Assembly: GCF_901709675.1 (NCBI RefSeq) | Contig: NC_051089.1 | Location: 8,617,476 to 8,681,475, forward strand | Length of the DNA stretch: 64,000 bases | Origin: Syngnathus acus | Lineage: Eukaryota > Chordata > Actinopteri > Syngnathiformes > Syngnathidae | Direction: 5' to 3' | Shown here: positions 1 to 21,869 of the stretch, one piece after another | Position numbering within the stretch: position 1 is the first letter of the stretch | Layout of the letters: the number at the start of each line of letters is the position of its first letter | Program-made: the position numbers and the translations under genes | Notes under the pieces: model-generated | The model's database searches: none | Seen by the model: the letters and a program-made list of their open reading frames with translations, nothing else | Told to the model about the DNA's origin: nothing

Positions 1-56
1 ACTGCAAAAGCATCGTTTGGAATGAGATATGTCACATGTACAGACCTGTCAAACAT

Positions 57-215
57 TCACTCATTCATCATCCGAACCGTTTATCCTCACGATGGTCGTG
101 GGTGTGCTGGACCCTGGGCAGTCTTTGGACACACAACCATTCACACTCACAGTCACACCTACGGACAATTTGGAGAAGTCAATCGGCCTACCATGCATTT
201 CCAGAGAAAAATGAT
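57..215 (-). mobile_element. Teleost SINE-like repeat relic, internally deleted
   Basis: On the minus strand this matches the familiar fish repeat: accattcacactcacagtc, then caatttggaga, then ctaccatgcat, preceded by ccgaaccgtttatcctcacg and gtgggtgtgctgg. The middle 'ggctggcgaccagt' core is missing between about 120 and 132, so the copy is deleted and non-mobile. The orientation is the reverse of the copy at 9172. Confidence 0.75.
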
Positions 216-9171
<8,956 letters not shown>

Positions 9172-9300
9172 TGTGTTTCACTCGTCTGACTCCCGACCAG
9201 GCGGCGTGGGTTCATTTCCTACTAAGTGACAGTTTGAATGCGAGTAGCCATGGTTGTCTTTCTGCAATTGACTGGCGACCAGTTAATGTCCCAGTTCTTG
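9172..9300 (+). mobile_element. Teleost SINE-like repeat relic (core region)
   Basis: Contains gtttgaatgcgagtagccat, ggttgtctttctgcaattga and ctggcgaccagtt, the diagnostic core of the same fish SINE-like family as at 57-215, here in forward orientation. The upstream part (gcgtgggttcatttcctac) resembles the tRNA-like B-box region of the family but is diverged. The 3' part after about 9295 is not recognisable. Confidence 0.6.
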
Positions 9301-10279
9301 GACCTACCACGATTAGCACTCAGCCTGAGTATTTCAAGGCGGGCGTAGGCCCCGGCCACACTTACCACGCTGTCCAAGCATGGCACAATGTGTGGCTTAA
9401 ATGGGAAAAGACTGTTAATGGGCACTCAGAGGAAAGACATTTTTCCTCAAGAGACATTGTGGCTTGGAGGTTTCTTGACCTAATCTTTGCAGTGATATTC
9501 TGTCTTTGCTCTCCATAAAGTCAATAATTCATCATGTTGCCACACTGTAGTGGATCTGCCCTGATGCTTGTCTTACCAATGAATGCATTTTCAAACATTT
9601 TGGAAATTAAACGGTACCCCTCAATCATCAGGCCGAGTGTGACTTCTACATTGCATCGTGCTGCTCTTTACGCCCACCTAGAAGTGCATACCATTCTGCT
9701 TCATTTTAACTCTTCCATCCATTCTATTCCATTCCTTTTAGATGAGAGTTGGCAGAAACTTACAACCACTCGTCTGGTTACTGCTATATGTGTGGTGGTT
9801 CTTAATTTAGACCCACATTTAAGTGTTTGATGATGGATACTGGCTGTTCCCCAAGACAGTACAGTCCAGATATAGAAGATGTGTGGTGTCACATCGGGCT
9901 AAACTGGAGTCCGCTGCACATTTTCCAAACTTGTAGTGTTTTTTCTGCTTTTTAACTTCATTACTCTGAGCCTGTCCTGTTTCCGTTCACACCTCATATA
10001 AATTGGAACCTGGCTTCTATGCACAATTGATTTTACCGTCTGTATTTCCAAGACCGTGGTCCTTTTTACCACCAAAAGTCTTGACAATTGTTTTATAATA
10101 TGCAGTATATTGAATATTTTTTATGTGATGAGGCCTGGTAGGAAATGGACCGATTCACAAGCTTGAAATTGATCAGCCTCCAAAGAGTACAAATACTTCC
10201 TAAGCTCAGTGAGGTTTAAATGGAGCAGCGTACTACTAAAGAGTTGGATAATGGGACTGTCGGAATGGTTTCGAAAAAT
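9301..10279. other. Intergenic, nothing coding seen
   Basis: The open frame 9168-9518 (+) runs through the SINE relic and is not a gene. The remainder to the MITE is unique AT-rich sequence. Confidence 0.55.
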
Positions 10280-10550
10280 TACCGTATTTTCTGAACTATA
10301 ATCTGCACCAAACTTTATGCCGCACCAGCTAAAATTAGGGGGAAATCCTGTTTTGTTCATGTATGAGCCGCACTGAACTATAAGACACAGGTGTTTTAAT
10401 GTTTAATTTCCATATATAAGAGAATATGCACAAATCATACATTATAATAAAACTCATTAAAAATCCACAGATAAAATGCACTGGACTATAAGCAGCAGGG
10501 TTCAAAGCTTGTGCAAAAATGTGCGGCTTATAGTCCGGAAAATACAGTAG
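10280..10550. mobile_element. Palindromic MITE with 'taccgtatttt...' terminal inverted repeats
   Basis: The left end, taccgtattttctgaactat, is mirrored by the right end, gcggcttatagtccggaaaa followed by tacagta. Internal segments (gtatgagccgcactgaacta, ctggactataagcagcaggg) repeat the arm motif, making the element multiply self-complementary. This is a widespread teleost non-autonomous DNA element of about 270 bp. It carries no coding sequence and is moderately diverged. Confidence 0.8.
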
Positions 10551-10849
10551 TTGGGCAAATGTTTTTTTCAAATCTGTTACACAGTTTCGATAACAAATTA
10601 TTATTTTTTTCAAATAAAAAATATCTAAAGTATTAAACAGCTCAAAGTTACTGCAGGGACAATCCAGTCAGGATCCTACAGTGTTAAGCGTTATTTGTTA
10701 AATTCAGTGGCAAAACATACACTGTGCTGCTGCTGCTAATCTGTCACATTCTTTTGTCATAAATCTACAGAGTCGTGTAAATTTTCTAATGACCGCATAC
10801 AATGAGTGTTTTCTGCCACTGCACAGATTATTGTTGAAGTGTAGGTGCT

Positions 10850-11070
10850 AGTGAGTGAAGAATCTGTGCCTGTGGGAGGGAACAAATCTGCAATGGGAGG
10901 CAGAAGTGTCCAAATGTGACCCCCTCAGCAGAACCTTCTCTAAATGTTATCTAATTGACGGTCTGGTGCTCTCCCGCTTCCGTCAACCACCGGGCCCCGT
11001 AGATAGCCATCAGATGGATTGTGTGAACTCACCCCTAATCAAGACCTATTTACCACTAATGAGAATACAC
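10850..11070. promoter_or_regulatory. Candidate conserved non-coding element
   Basis: Repeat-free block of balanced composition with several homeodomain-type cores (ctaattgacgg, cctaatcaag, cactaatgag) and no protein-like frame. Chosen by texture only; alignment to other fish would decide. Confidence 0.2.
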
Positions 11071-14000
11071 TTAATGGTCAAGTACTGAGTATGTGTGTGT
11101 TTGGATTTGTAGGTCAATGCATCAATATAAGACAGAGAACATTCAAAGAAAAAAAACATCTTTCCTTTTCAAGTTGGATACATACGTATATTGCACTATA
11201 AAGCAGCAGAATTTCATGCCTTTTTTTTCAGGCCTTCCGTTTCTATAAAAAATGTATTTAACTTTTTGTGACCATGTTTCTCATAATGACATGTTCAATT
11301 ACCTGGCGTAAAGTCTATACAGCCCAATCTTTCTCTTAACCAAAACACTTAGTTGCACATTGGTTGGTTTATGGAAAGCATATCTTACTCAAACTCATAA
11401 TCTCAAACATGCACGGTCATGCTAAATGTTCATTCTGTGAGTGTTTTGGGGAAATGCAGATACTTAGAGCAAGATGCCCATTGAACATGCCCTGAATGTC
11501 CATTTGTCAGTCTTCTGTGCTTGTTTAAAAGTACAGTCCTTTAAAATGGGATTTTCCTTATGCCATCTATGGAGCATATTAAACAACAGGCAGTAGGATT
11601 CATGGAACGGCAGAATGCCACAGGAGAAACGATCAAGTCATCCGTCACTGCTTTTTTGAAACCCTTCTGCAAGGGGATGAGTGGCTAATGACTGTTTTGC
11701 GTGGTCTAGTGATAGATCCTTGAGGAGAAGGATGACGTTCTCTCGAGCCACAGATTTGTCCGTGTGTGATTTTGTGTGCTAAATTGAACGTGGCTAAATT
11801 CAAACATGTTGATTGTGGATAAAGTCTTCATATAGTGTGGTGTTAAGTAAAGGCTTCAGTTGCTGGGCATTTTCAGCCCTCAGAGGCTACTGTGTGGGGG
11901 CCAGGGAGGGGGAAGAGAAACGGGAGATTTATGTCCGTCTGTGACGCATGCTGTTCTCGGTCTCATGTTAATGGAAAAGGAGATGTATAAGAATTTGGCA
12001 GATACGTATATACAGCTCTCTTTAAATCCTCTGCTTGGCAGACAGTGTTTTAATAGCATTACAGTCTACTGTGATAAAATTGTTAAGAGCATACCACATA
12101 CAATACAGTTTGTAACATTTTCATGAGCCTTTCAGTACTTTAATACATGGAGTTGGGCATAATGTTGGGTAAATGTGTATAATCAGTGGAAAAAAAGGGG
12201 GGGGGACACAACAAAGACCGATCGATCAAATAAAAACTTTTATGACTGAGAATTCATAATGGAGTACACAAGCATTTTTCAACATTGTCTTCCCACTAAG
12301 CATGTACGTACATATGGAAATGGCCTCACAATGCTTTACCTAAAGCCTGTGAGAAAATCGCTCGGGTCAATCTTGTAAGTGTTCTCAAACAAGGAAGGTC
12401 CATTTCAGTTTGTAGCCATCACAGTTGCCCTTTGTCCATCCAATGTGACATCCACATCATTCCCACGTGTTTCAGATGCCTCCCCTCTTCCTTGTTTCTT
12501 CAATTCCGTGACTGTTTACTTTCTGAAGAGATTTTTTTTCTGCCCTCTGTTCTCAGCCTCACTACCCACTGCTCTGTAGGAGAGGAATTGAGACTGTAAT
12601 ACTTTCACAAAAATGTGAACGTCCAGAGTGAGCGTGTATTTTGAAGTGCCTGCACGTAGCAACAGCTACTGAATGACGACAGAAATGTTATCCCATCTGT
12701 AATGACCTCAGACTTGATATGGTTATCAGTGCCGGGCATCTCTGCTCGTCACTCTGACCCTATAGCTCAGCCTCATCAGCCGACCAATCCCTAAAACAAC
12801 AGAAGGGGAGATAAAAACTGAACTGTGTAAACCGCAACAGCCCCTCTTCCTCCTAAGCACAAAAACCATTGGCCACCACTTCCCGTTGCAGAGTTGGCAA
12901 CAGGATTTCATCCAGGAAAGGATGAGTATTCGCTTAGCTAATCCTACTTCTGTGGTCTTGGTGGGATTAGCCCGACTCTGTGGCTAAGACCACTATGAGA
13001 CTATCATACAAAGAGCTAATATTAATGGAAGATGTACTGACAGCTTGGCTCACTAGTAATTTGGATTGTCAGTTAATTGGAATCGTATGCACAACCATCA
13101 ATGTTTTTCTAATATACGTGTCGTAAAGCAGGATCTGGTGTTCTCGACTGAGTAATTTGTTGCATTATAGACCACAAATTAGGTTGAGTGTACACTGTAC
13201 AGTACCTTGTTAAATCCCATCAAACATAACAGCCCAGATCATGTCATCTCAGTCTGGCACTCCTCAGAGACGCCAACAGCCTCGTCTATCAGGTCTGGAC
13301 CGGGTTCAAAATCCTCAAGCAAAGCCAAATTTGTGAAACAAGATCTAGACCTTGAGACGCATGCCTGCCACAACAAATTGGCCTCATGTGGAGAAGGAGA
13401 AACGAAAGAGGTAGGGGGGAGGCTGAAAAGTGAACGAAGACGCAAGCTAGCATGAGGAGGTAGGCTTACAAGCCTTCATGGCCTGGAGGGACCCTGCCCC
13501 CTGATGCTAAGCATTTGGCTTGGGCCCAAATTGTGAAGACAAACATCGTGTCTTCTTCAATTAGACACACGTCTCTCTGGGTGGTTACACATAATGCTCG
13601 ACCTAGCAGGAGGCCTACAAGGTGCTAACTCATATCTGGATAACAATTATACGTGTCTTTTGCAAACGCCAATTGGCCTGTCATTGTCTTAAGTCTGGTA
13701 GCTTTTACATTGCGTTGTTAAATTGAAGTAGTGGTTGCGAAACCAAACTATTGATTTATGTTTATAATTGATACTTCAGTTTTGTTTTGTGTATTTAAGC
13801 TTGGAAGACTGTTTCCATATCCTTGTAAAAATGACATTTTGTCTGCTGTCCAAATTATGGGTTGTCACTCTATAACGTTTATTATTCCCAGACTGTAAAA
13901 TAAATATTTACATAAAAAAACTTCCACATGCCGAAATAATTAGAGCAGTCACATCAATGATCTATTTGCACTCATTTGTTTTGTTGTAAGTGGAACTTTT

Positions 14001-15689
14001 CTTGTTTAAGAATTTTGTGGAAATATTGGAAATGACTCAATGTCTGTCAGCAATATGTGGCAAGAGCCCTGTCCAAAAATCAATCTTCTGTCTTGCATAT
14101 ATTCAGGATTTTTTTTTTATTGATATTGCAAGATTATCAGGCATGGAATAACATTTGATCTGGAATCATTTGGAGAAAAGTCAGTTTAGGATGAATCATT
14201 TTACAGTCTATAACGTAACTTGACGCATTTCTGAAATACAAAATATTATTTTAAGCGCTCAAAATGAAGGAATAATTTAATGCACACTTCTACATTCTCA
14301 GTCTCTCTTGATCACATTATTGACTGTACTCGTCTCTCCACAGCACAAAGGGTTACAGTGACAAAGTGTCATTTTTGGAGCAGCCCCAGACGATAACATG
14401 CCTCTGCAAGATGAGGTGCAGACAGTACATTCCTGTACTTTTACCGTGACAATGTATCATGAGCAAAAACATCACCATGAATCCTCATCATTTTTACCTT
14501 CTCATAATTCAAGTTCTTAGACCTGTCAAGTCAAAAGGGGCTAAATAGTCTCTTCACAAGAGACAACAAGTCAGTTAAAGTCCAAGTACAGTGTAATGAC
14601 AAGTCCATCCATCATGTTGTTACAACTGCAAACCCCCTTTTAAAACAATAGTTGTAACTGAATTTCTCATTTCATTTTAATTATAGATACTACATACAAT
14701 CTCATTTATATGAATACTAGCTTGTAGCAATTCCATTTCATCGCACTGTACAATTTAGTGAAATGCAACGACAATACATGCAATATGTTCTCTTATAACT
14801 TAATAAATTATCAAGGATATATTAACTGTAGTGCAATTTAGTACTAAAGATTTTCCCTAAAATTACAGAGAAAAGCGTAGTTCCCTGAAGCAAAAACTGA
14901 GAGAGGCACCTCCCTGTCCAACAAAAACACCGCCAAAGATTGATTGGTTGCCAATGTGCTATTTTCCTCCTTTGATGATATACTCAACGTCTAACACATT
15001 GCCTCTTGCGGCTACTACCTGTGGCCGATAGTTTTACAGGTGAATTATTACCCTGACAGTGCCACTTGCTTCGCTCATCTTCTACAGCTGTGTTGTCTGT
15101 CAGTTTTATTCTTACTTCTCATTCCCCCATTATGTGGTGACTCTTGCTGGAAAGGTACGCCCTACACTTCCAGTAAAGGACCATGAAGGGGTGTTGGGCT
15201 GCCATGGGCCATGACACTCTTCTAAACAAGGTTCTGAAATAGTTTAACATTTTGGGTGACGAAAATCAGAGAGCATTGATTGAGTTAAATTGGCATGTTT
15301 TGACTTTTTGTGGCCTTATTTGTATACGTAACAAGGACCAGCCTCAATTAAATGAGCACACTGCATCATATGTCCATATCTATTGGAAATACCCCAAGAT
15401 GCATATCATTGAAGAAAACACACACACGCGCACGCACGCGCATACAAGGTAGTCTTATTATTTCCAGCTTTTTTCTCTATTTGGATGAAACTTTAGCCAA
15501 GGTTTTATGTTTTTTTTTTTATGTACATAGACAGATTTGACACATTTAAATAATTTTTTACATCTACTTGCAGCTCAACCTACTATCGCATTAACGATGA
15601 CCTGTATAAGAATCTATTTGATAGAATCATGCGAATGATCGCATGCCCTAATTTAATAATGCTGAATTAAGGAAGGAATTTAAGATAAT

Positions 15690-15920
15690 GGTAACCTTGG
15701 AGAGCGTACGCTTTTGCAAGTCTCTGACTCAGTGCCCAGTGTGCAATAAAGACAAAAGTAAAACGCACAGCAGCGGGATAAGCTCTCAGAGCCTCCATAC
15801 ACTCCTCTTCACTCTAATTGACAAGTGTAATTTGATGGCACTGGTAACAGAGTTAGAAAGCAATTAGCGTCATGGCCCATCGGCACAAAAAGTGCAGCGA
15901 GCCCACCTGTGGGTCACTTT
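15690..15920. promoter_or_regulatory. Candidate conserved non-coding element with AP-1/MARE core
   Basis: Repeat-free block containing TGACTCA (in tctctgactcagtgcc, an AP-1 site and half-MARE), ctctaattgacaagtgtaat (NKX/homeodomain cores) and aagcaattagcgtcatgg. The motif set fits developmental enhancers; conservation was not tested. Confidence 0.25.
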
Positions 15921-16537
15921 TTAATTTGGTTAAGTGCTTCGTGCTTAGTACAAGACTCTGCCTTTGATATACTCAGTAGATGGTAAATCCTGTTAGCGCT
16001 AACTCCACAAACTATCCCACTGACTGATATCCATCTAATCCACTGGTTAGAGGCTCACCAAGCCCCACAACAAATTATTAGGGTGTCATCTGTCCGTTGA
16101 ACTAAAAAACAACAACACACTCAACGGTGTTAAAGAATCGAGACGGAAAAACAGATGAACGAGAGGGCAAGGAGCTGCAGGGAAGAGGCAATGAAGGGGG
16201 AGGGTGTTTAATTAAAGCAACTGATCCATGCTGTTTGCTGAAGGACTAATTGTCTTTCTCCCGATGAGGCTGTTTCCTCCAAATTACGCTGCATACGGTA
16301 AATCCTTGTTGGCTGGTAAGACAACTGCACAAACTGAAATACGGAAAGGAATGAAAATAAGTATTGTGAAAGAAGTAGGGCCACAGAAGAAATTCACGTT
16401 GCTCAAGATTTACTTGCTTGGTCTATTGTGGCTTGCTTTGTTCTAAGTAGGCCATTCTTGTTGATCTTGTCAAACACCATAATGTCCCCTTTTCCCCCTG
16501 GGCAGCGTGTTTAACATGTAGGTTCTTGACCCAATGC

Positions 16538-16549
16538 GACCTTTGACCT
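16538..16549 (-). promoter_or_regulatory. Perfect DR1 nuclear-receptor element
   Basis: GACCTTTGACCT is the reverse complement of AGGTCAAAGGTC, a consensus site for RXR/PPAR, HNF4 and COUP-TF. It lies about 11 kb upstream of maf in repeat-free sequence. A single 12-mer can arise by chance in 64 kb at low frequency. Confidence 0.3.
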
Positions 16550-17830
16550 CTCATTAAGGTACCTTTCCTGCCCACACTCCTCCATCAGACAAATTATTAG
16601 TGTGCTACCTTTAACTGTAACTCAGCATGGTTTTAACCAGGCATGGGACTGTATTATATTCTGGTACAACGATATTGGCAAAAATAGTATACTTTCAAAC
16701 GGTCACAGCTCTAAAATGATTATTTTAAAATAGTTGGGTCAGGTCAATAGCATCCTTTTTCGATTGAGCACAATCTATATTTTTCTACAGTACAACATTA
16801 TTTATATAGCGCATTTCAAAACAGCTGAAGCTGTATGGGATTTTATTTTTACGTACTTTAAGTCATGAGGGCCATTCACTAAACAAACAATGTCAGGGCA
16901 AATTCTTTCATGTACAAACAACGAATGTGACAATGTTTATACAATTCACTCCTTTTTTTTTTTAAACAAAACAATTCACTAACATAATCAAATAATCAAT
17001 ATACTTGCAGATGACTGACCTTTGGTTCTTTGCTTAGCTTATTCACATATCACCATACCTCACTGATATGACTTTTGAAATTAAAATACCAATCATGGTT
17101 CAATCCAGACAGATAGACTCCATTGTGTGTTTTCTTGTCAGGCGATTGATCCTGTATCACGGCGTGTTTGCTCGCATGCGACTCCAGGCACTTGACAAGT
17201 TACAGCCTTTGATTGGTGGACAATCATTTTGTAAAACCGCTCAGAATTCTGGGAAAAAAAAACTTCAACCGCACAAACAAAGCCAAACATGGGCCCCTGC
17301 TTGAGCAAACAAAAGTGGAAAGCCACAGACCAACTGACAGCTCCCACTAGACGGGACAATAGGATAGCGTCAACTGGACATGTGTTAGTCTGCTGAAAGA
17401 AAAAGGCTGCATGTTTGCTCTTTGAATTCAGGCTACAATAATGCCGCTAATCACAATCGTAAAACAAAACAACTTTCTTTTACTTATGTCTCGCTCTGAC
17501 TACAACAACTACAATGAGCACGTTGATTTTTATTGCTAGCGTTTGCTGCAACATTTTACATGAGGTTGTATACTGGAGAATAAAATGCACATTGAGGTAA
17601 AAGCTCCCATGTCTTTTGTATTGATTGCTCTTGTAGGTTAAGATAATATCACAAATAAATCCAACTTTTAAGGCTCTATTTAAGCGACCTAAAATGTATG
17701 GCCTACATAAATAGATGTGTTTTTTTTATATCAATAATGGACCTTTTTAAACTTCAGACTAAGGGCGCACTTAAACTGGGATGGTTCTATCGTGTTGTGC
17801 TTTGGCCTCACCTGTCCCCTGCTGACCAAT

Positions 17831-17932
17831 AGTCACACTCTTAAAACTGTTGGGTCGGAAATAACCCAATTTGGGTTAAATGTTTTGCACAAAACCCCAA
17901 AAATTGGATCGCAAAATGACCCAACTTTGCAC
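17831..17932. repeat. Palindromic 'aacccaa' interspersed repeat
   Basis: The segment starts near cacactcttaaaactgttgg, has aataacccaatttgggttaa in its centre and ends in aaatgacccaactttgc. GTTGGGTC near the left is mirrored by GACCCAAC near the right. This resembles a common short non-autonomous fish repeat; superfamily not assigned. Confidence 0.5.
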
Positions 17933-20170
17933 TACTTCTGTTTTACTTGGCTTCAATTCGGCATGGAGTTGGAGCAGTAGACAGATGGCGGACAAATTTT
18001 CTTTGAAGGGAAAATTGCACGAGACATGGTAGCTGAACACCAGCAGTGGTGAGCAACCTTTGCCGCAGACAGCTCAAATAGCCGCACAAGGGGGGTGGGG
18101 TGGAATCTTCCAACAGTATAGTCCAATATGCCATGTCATGCAACTGGAAAGGTGGGACATGTCTGGTTTACTGTATTTTTAACATTTATGGCCACTTTCC
18201 AAACAGCCATTCACATTGACCCAAACATTGGTGACTATTTTGTCTGACCTTTTTATTTATCATAGGCAGTGAAAGAGTTAAGTGTTTGTGAGTTTCTATG
18301 TTATTGTGGCCGCATGAGTGAACACCAAGTAAACTTGAATCGTCTTCAGGATGAAGCATTTTCCAAGAGTAAATACCGTATATGTGAGGATACTTGAGAA
18401 GGATTGATGTCATTTCCATTACACAGTGAATATTTCATTTCACACCAAATTACAAACCCCATTTCACTCACAAAATTCCTTCTCGGGCCATTAACACATA
18501 CTGTATGTAGTGTGAATAATGGATGTATGTTATACAGTTACACTACAAGTCTTGGACTCTTATTACTTTTGAAATGGGACTTGATGAAACAGATATGATG
18601 GGGCTTTGTTGGAAAGTTATCAGGTTATGAAAGGTGGGCAGTGGCCAAGCGCGTGACAAGGGAAATGATACAAACATACACACGTAAACACACTTTACGG
18701 GAGGGTATGACAAATATGACCAATAAGATAAAGACAATGTAACCTTGTATTACCAACCACTTATTTGTTTCAGACAACAAACGTACTACTTGACCTATGG
18801 TCAATGCCTTTTACATTAACGTGAGAGTGTGCAATGACTGACAATTGCTCTAATTATCCAGTTAAGTTTGTTATCAAGACTGGAGCAAAACAACAATGTA
18901 GAGCGTTTCTCTTGTATGCAAACAATGGTGTCTTTTGTCTTGGTGAGGAGGTGTATTGGTCTGGATTGGTCAGCCTAGTGTTGTAATTGCTGGCTGGAAT
19001 GTGAGACGGGTCCAAGGATGTGCTCTGACTACTGGGTGTCATTGTCCATGTGAACTCTGATGCCACAGCTCTGGAGTCACAGATCATAATTTGGATGATG
19101 AGCATTTATTAGGCAATTTAATTGTAAACTCATTGCAAAACATGTGATGTGTGGAGACAGAATGTGATTCTCAAGGCTTGTCACCAGGTGACATCCATTT
19201 GGTATTTAGTTCTTTGGCAAGATCTTGTTTTGCAAAATTATCATGCGTACAAGATTTGCTAATTTACGCATTTTTGTTAATAATTTAGTGACCTTCATGA
19301 GGCTAAGCAATTCAGAAGATGAATAAATTAGTCAATGAATGTACAATGTTTGTTTCATCCCGCTAACTAACCACATTAAAAAACATGACATCCTATAAAG
19401 TTCATCATAACACCATTTTATTAAACAGTATTTGAGATTTGGACATAATCACTACTAAAATCTTAATATGTCTTCAAACATACGTACTTTGTAGGAATCT
19501 GTCAACACATATACACAAAACTCACACACACATACACACACCCTAGTTGTGCGAGAGAAGTTTGGAGTCTCATTGTTCTGCCAGGAAATGCTCTCACTAT
19601 ACAAACTGTAGGTTTGTATACTCTAGATTTAACCAATGGCGTCACAGTATTCAACCATACAACATCCGTTTGCTTTACATTGAAGCCGCTACCAACACAG
19701 AATAGAATGTGGCAAAGTTTGTGGGATACTCCAAGCGAATGTAACATTCAGAGAGTTTAAAAGAAATATAACTTTGTTTTGACACTTTTGCCTCAAGCAA
19801 ACAAGCTAAAATAGTTAAATTCAACCCTCTTCTGCCTCAAGGTCAATAGTTTTCCAGGAATTGAAACGACTGCTGCCTGTTGTACTCATAGACTGACATG
19901 GGTTTACCCTCTAGTCTGACTTTGTCAGCTCGGGTACAAAGGTGAGGGAATGTAAGACTCCCATTACTACTGGTACAGGTTAGGGGGGTGACAAGTTTCC
20001 AAAGGAAGGTGTTTTGTACTGTATCAGCAGGAACATTTGCCATGTAACTATTTCTTCAAACGGCTAGTTTTACAGTTGACAGCTCATGTCATCACCACTA
20101 AATACATTGGTTGAATTATGCAAAATTAACAACTCTGCATTGCCATTTGAATATTGGGAAGTTTTGTTTT
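17933..20170. other. Intergenic, nothing coding seen
   Basis: Unique AT-rich sequence between the palindromic repeat and the 230-bp tandem duplication. A CA-rich stretch lies at 19505-19540. No exon or RNA-gene signal. Confidence 0.55.
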
Positions 20171-20630
20171 TTAAAAGATATTTAAGTAAAAAATGTTATT
20201 GCAATTTGAGTTTCTTTCAATACACAATGCACATTTACCATCACAGTTTCTTAACCACACAAATTATTGAATAAAAAATGGACTTACACAAATCGTGAGG
20301 TCTCTGGAGATCCTGCTTATCCAACTGGTGTAAAATTATCATGGAAAGTTACAATCTTACTTGGGTCGATGAGGTCGTTTCCAACCTGAAATGTTGGTGA
20401 AAAAAGATATTTAAGTAAACAATTTTATTTCAATTTGAGTTTTTTTCAGGACACAATGCACATATTCCATCAGTTTCTTAACCAGATACATTATTGACTA
20501 AGAAATTGACTTACACAAATAGTGAGGTCTCTTGAGATCCTGCTTATTCAACAGGTGTAAACTTATAGTGGAGAGTTACGAACTTTTTTGGTTCATTGGG
20601 CTCCTTTTCAACCTGAAATGTTTGTAAACC
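20171..20630. repeat. Tandem duplication, two diverged copies of a 230-bp unit
   Basis: aaaagatatttaagtaa begins at about 20173 and again at 20403. Between them the same order of blocks recurs: caatttgagtttctttca / acacaatgcaca / cagtttcttaacca / gacttacacaaat / gtgaggtctc / gatcctgctta / ggtgtaaa / caacctgaaatgtt. Copies run about 20171-20400 and 20401-20630 with many substitutions, so the event is old. The following bases (aaataaatggcaagccgatt, cattccagcccc) match a known fish interspersed repeat motif, so the unit may belong to that element. Confidence 0.8.
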
Positions 20631-20699
20631 TAGGTAATATTTCCAATTGAAATAAATGGCAAGCCGATTAGTTCATTCCAGCCCCTAAACAAAGTTATA

Positions 20700-21340
20700 C
20701 TGTCGGTTTTGTTATTTTAGACTTTGATTTATGTTGCTTTTGTTCATTGTCAGGTTTTCCTTGTGTTCCTCTGCTTCAACATCTGTCTTATCAAGTAACT
20801 GTTGCCACCTGTCCTTGTTAGCCCCACCCCCTTGTCACCTGTCCTTGTTAGCCCCACCCCCTTGTGTCCTCCAATCAGCTCCCTCAGCCACTTGTGTCTT
20901 GTCTAGGTGTGTCAGTTATATCATCAATTTGTTTGTATTTAGTTCTCGGGTCATTATTATCTGTCCTACATGCTGTCGTGCATTGCGCTTTGTGCTGCCC
21001 CTGCTCTAGTCACGCCCAAGTCCGTTTTGTTACTTTGCACCGAATTTCTGTCTATTTTGTTCCCCCTGTGATTATTGAAACATTCACAGTCCTCAATGCA
21101 TTGCCTTGCCTTCCCTTGCCTTCTTGCCACATCTAACCAAAAGAAACCTTTTTGTTGTTCGCTTTTGTTTGAACTACATCAAGAACTCTCCCTTTTGAAG
21201 CCCATTATTTTGAACTTTTTGCAGTCCTTTATGTCCATTGTCTATGAGTCTTTTGTTTGCCTTTTTGTTTCAATTGAATTAAATATTTTTGGTTGAACCA
21301 CAGCCCCACTGCTGTGCTTCCCTGCATTTGGGTCCTCAAT
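20700..21340 (+). mobile_element. Probable retroelement LTR-like or other interspersed repeat
   Basis: A strand-asymmetric, pyrimidine-rich segment rich in cttgtc/gtcctt words, ending near cctgcatttgggtcctcaat, a phrase I associate with 3' ends of teleost LTR-type repeats. It has no coding frame. The open frames here are low-complexity Cys/Ser/Leu readings. Boundaries and class are inferred; no target duplication was identified. Confidence 0.35.
20806..20865 (+). repeat. Perfect 30-bp tandem duplication
   Basis: cacctgtccttgttagcccc followed by acccccttgt occurs at 20806-20835 and again at 20836-20865 without mismatch. Perfect identity implies a recent slippage event or polymorphic minisatellite inside an otherwise single-copy-looking pyrimidine-rich segment. 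Confidence 0.9.
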
Positions 21341-21869
21341 AACTTGTGTTAACTGGCTCGTTAAGAAAATATATATAATGCAAGATAGAAATGATTGAAA
21401 ATAGAATATTGCTTTAAAAAAAAATACTTAAAACAAATTCTAAGTGTTAAATGTGTTAAATTGTGATGTCACCACCCACTTTAAGCGATGTTCTCATGAT
21501 ACCGTCTGAAACAGTTTAGTGTTAAATCCAAAATGTAAGCAGAGCTGAATTGAGTTGGGAAGAATGCAATGATCGGTTAACAGTGCTAGCTTCTGATAAG
21601 CGGCACATACTTGATTTCTGAGTGAAGTTGACAGTGGGGATGGGGTGTCATTGAGTGTGTTGTTGAATTCTCTCCCTACCACTTTGTATTTCATTAAGAC
21701 TAACTCAACACTTGAGAGATGTCTTCAATTACGCTCAGAGTGTAATTAAATGTTTTCCAAACAAGTTAATTAAAATCATCGTTGTAAATTGAGTCTGTTT
21801 GTAATGCACAATGTGGCGCTTGGTGTTTTACCCACGGGGAAGTTTAAAAGGGCCACACTCACTCGCAAT

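Larger units (their letters stand above)
10551..17830. other. Intergenic, with candidate regulatory blocks
   Basis: No genes seen. Contains the texture-based candidates at 10850-11070 and 15690-15920 and the DR1 at 16538, a G9 run at 12198-12206, and short CA/CG repeats at 15419-15441. At 16799-16818 tatttatatagcgcatttca resembles a common fish repeat core. Confidence 0.55.
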
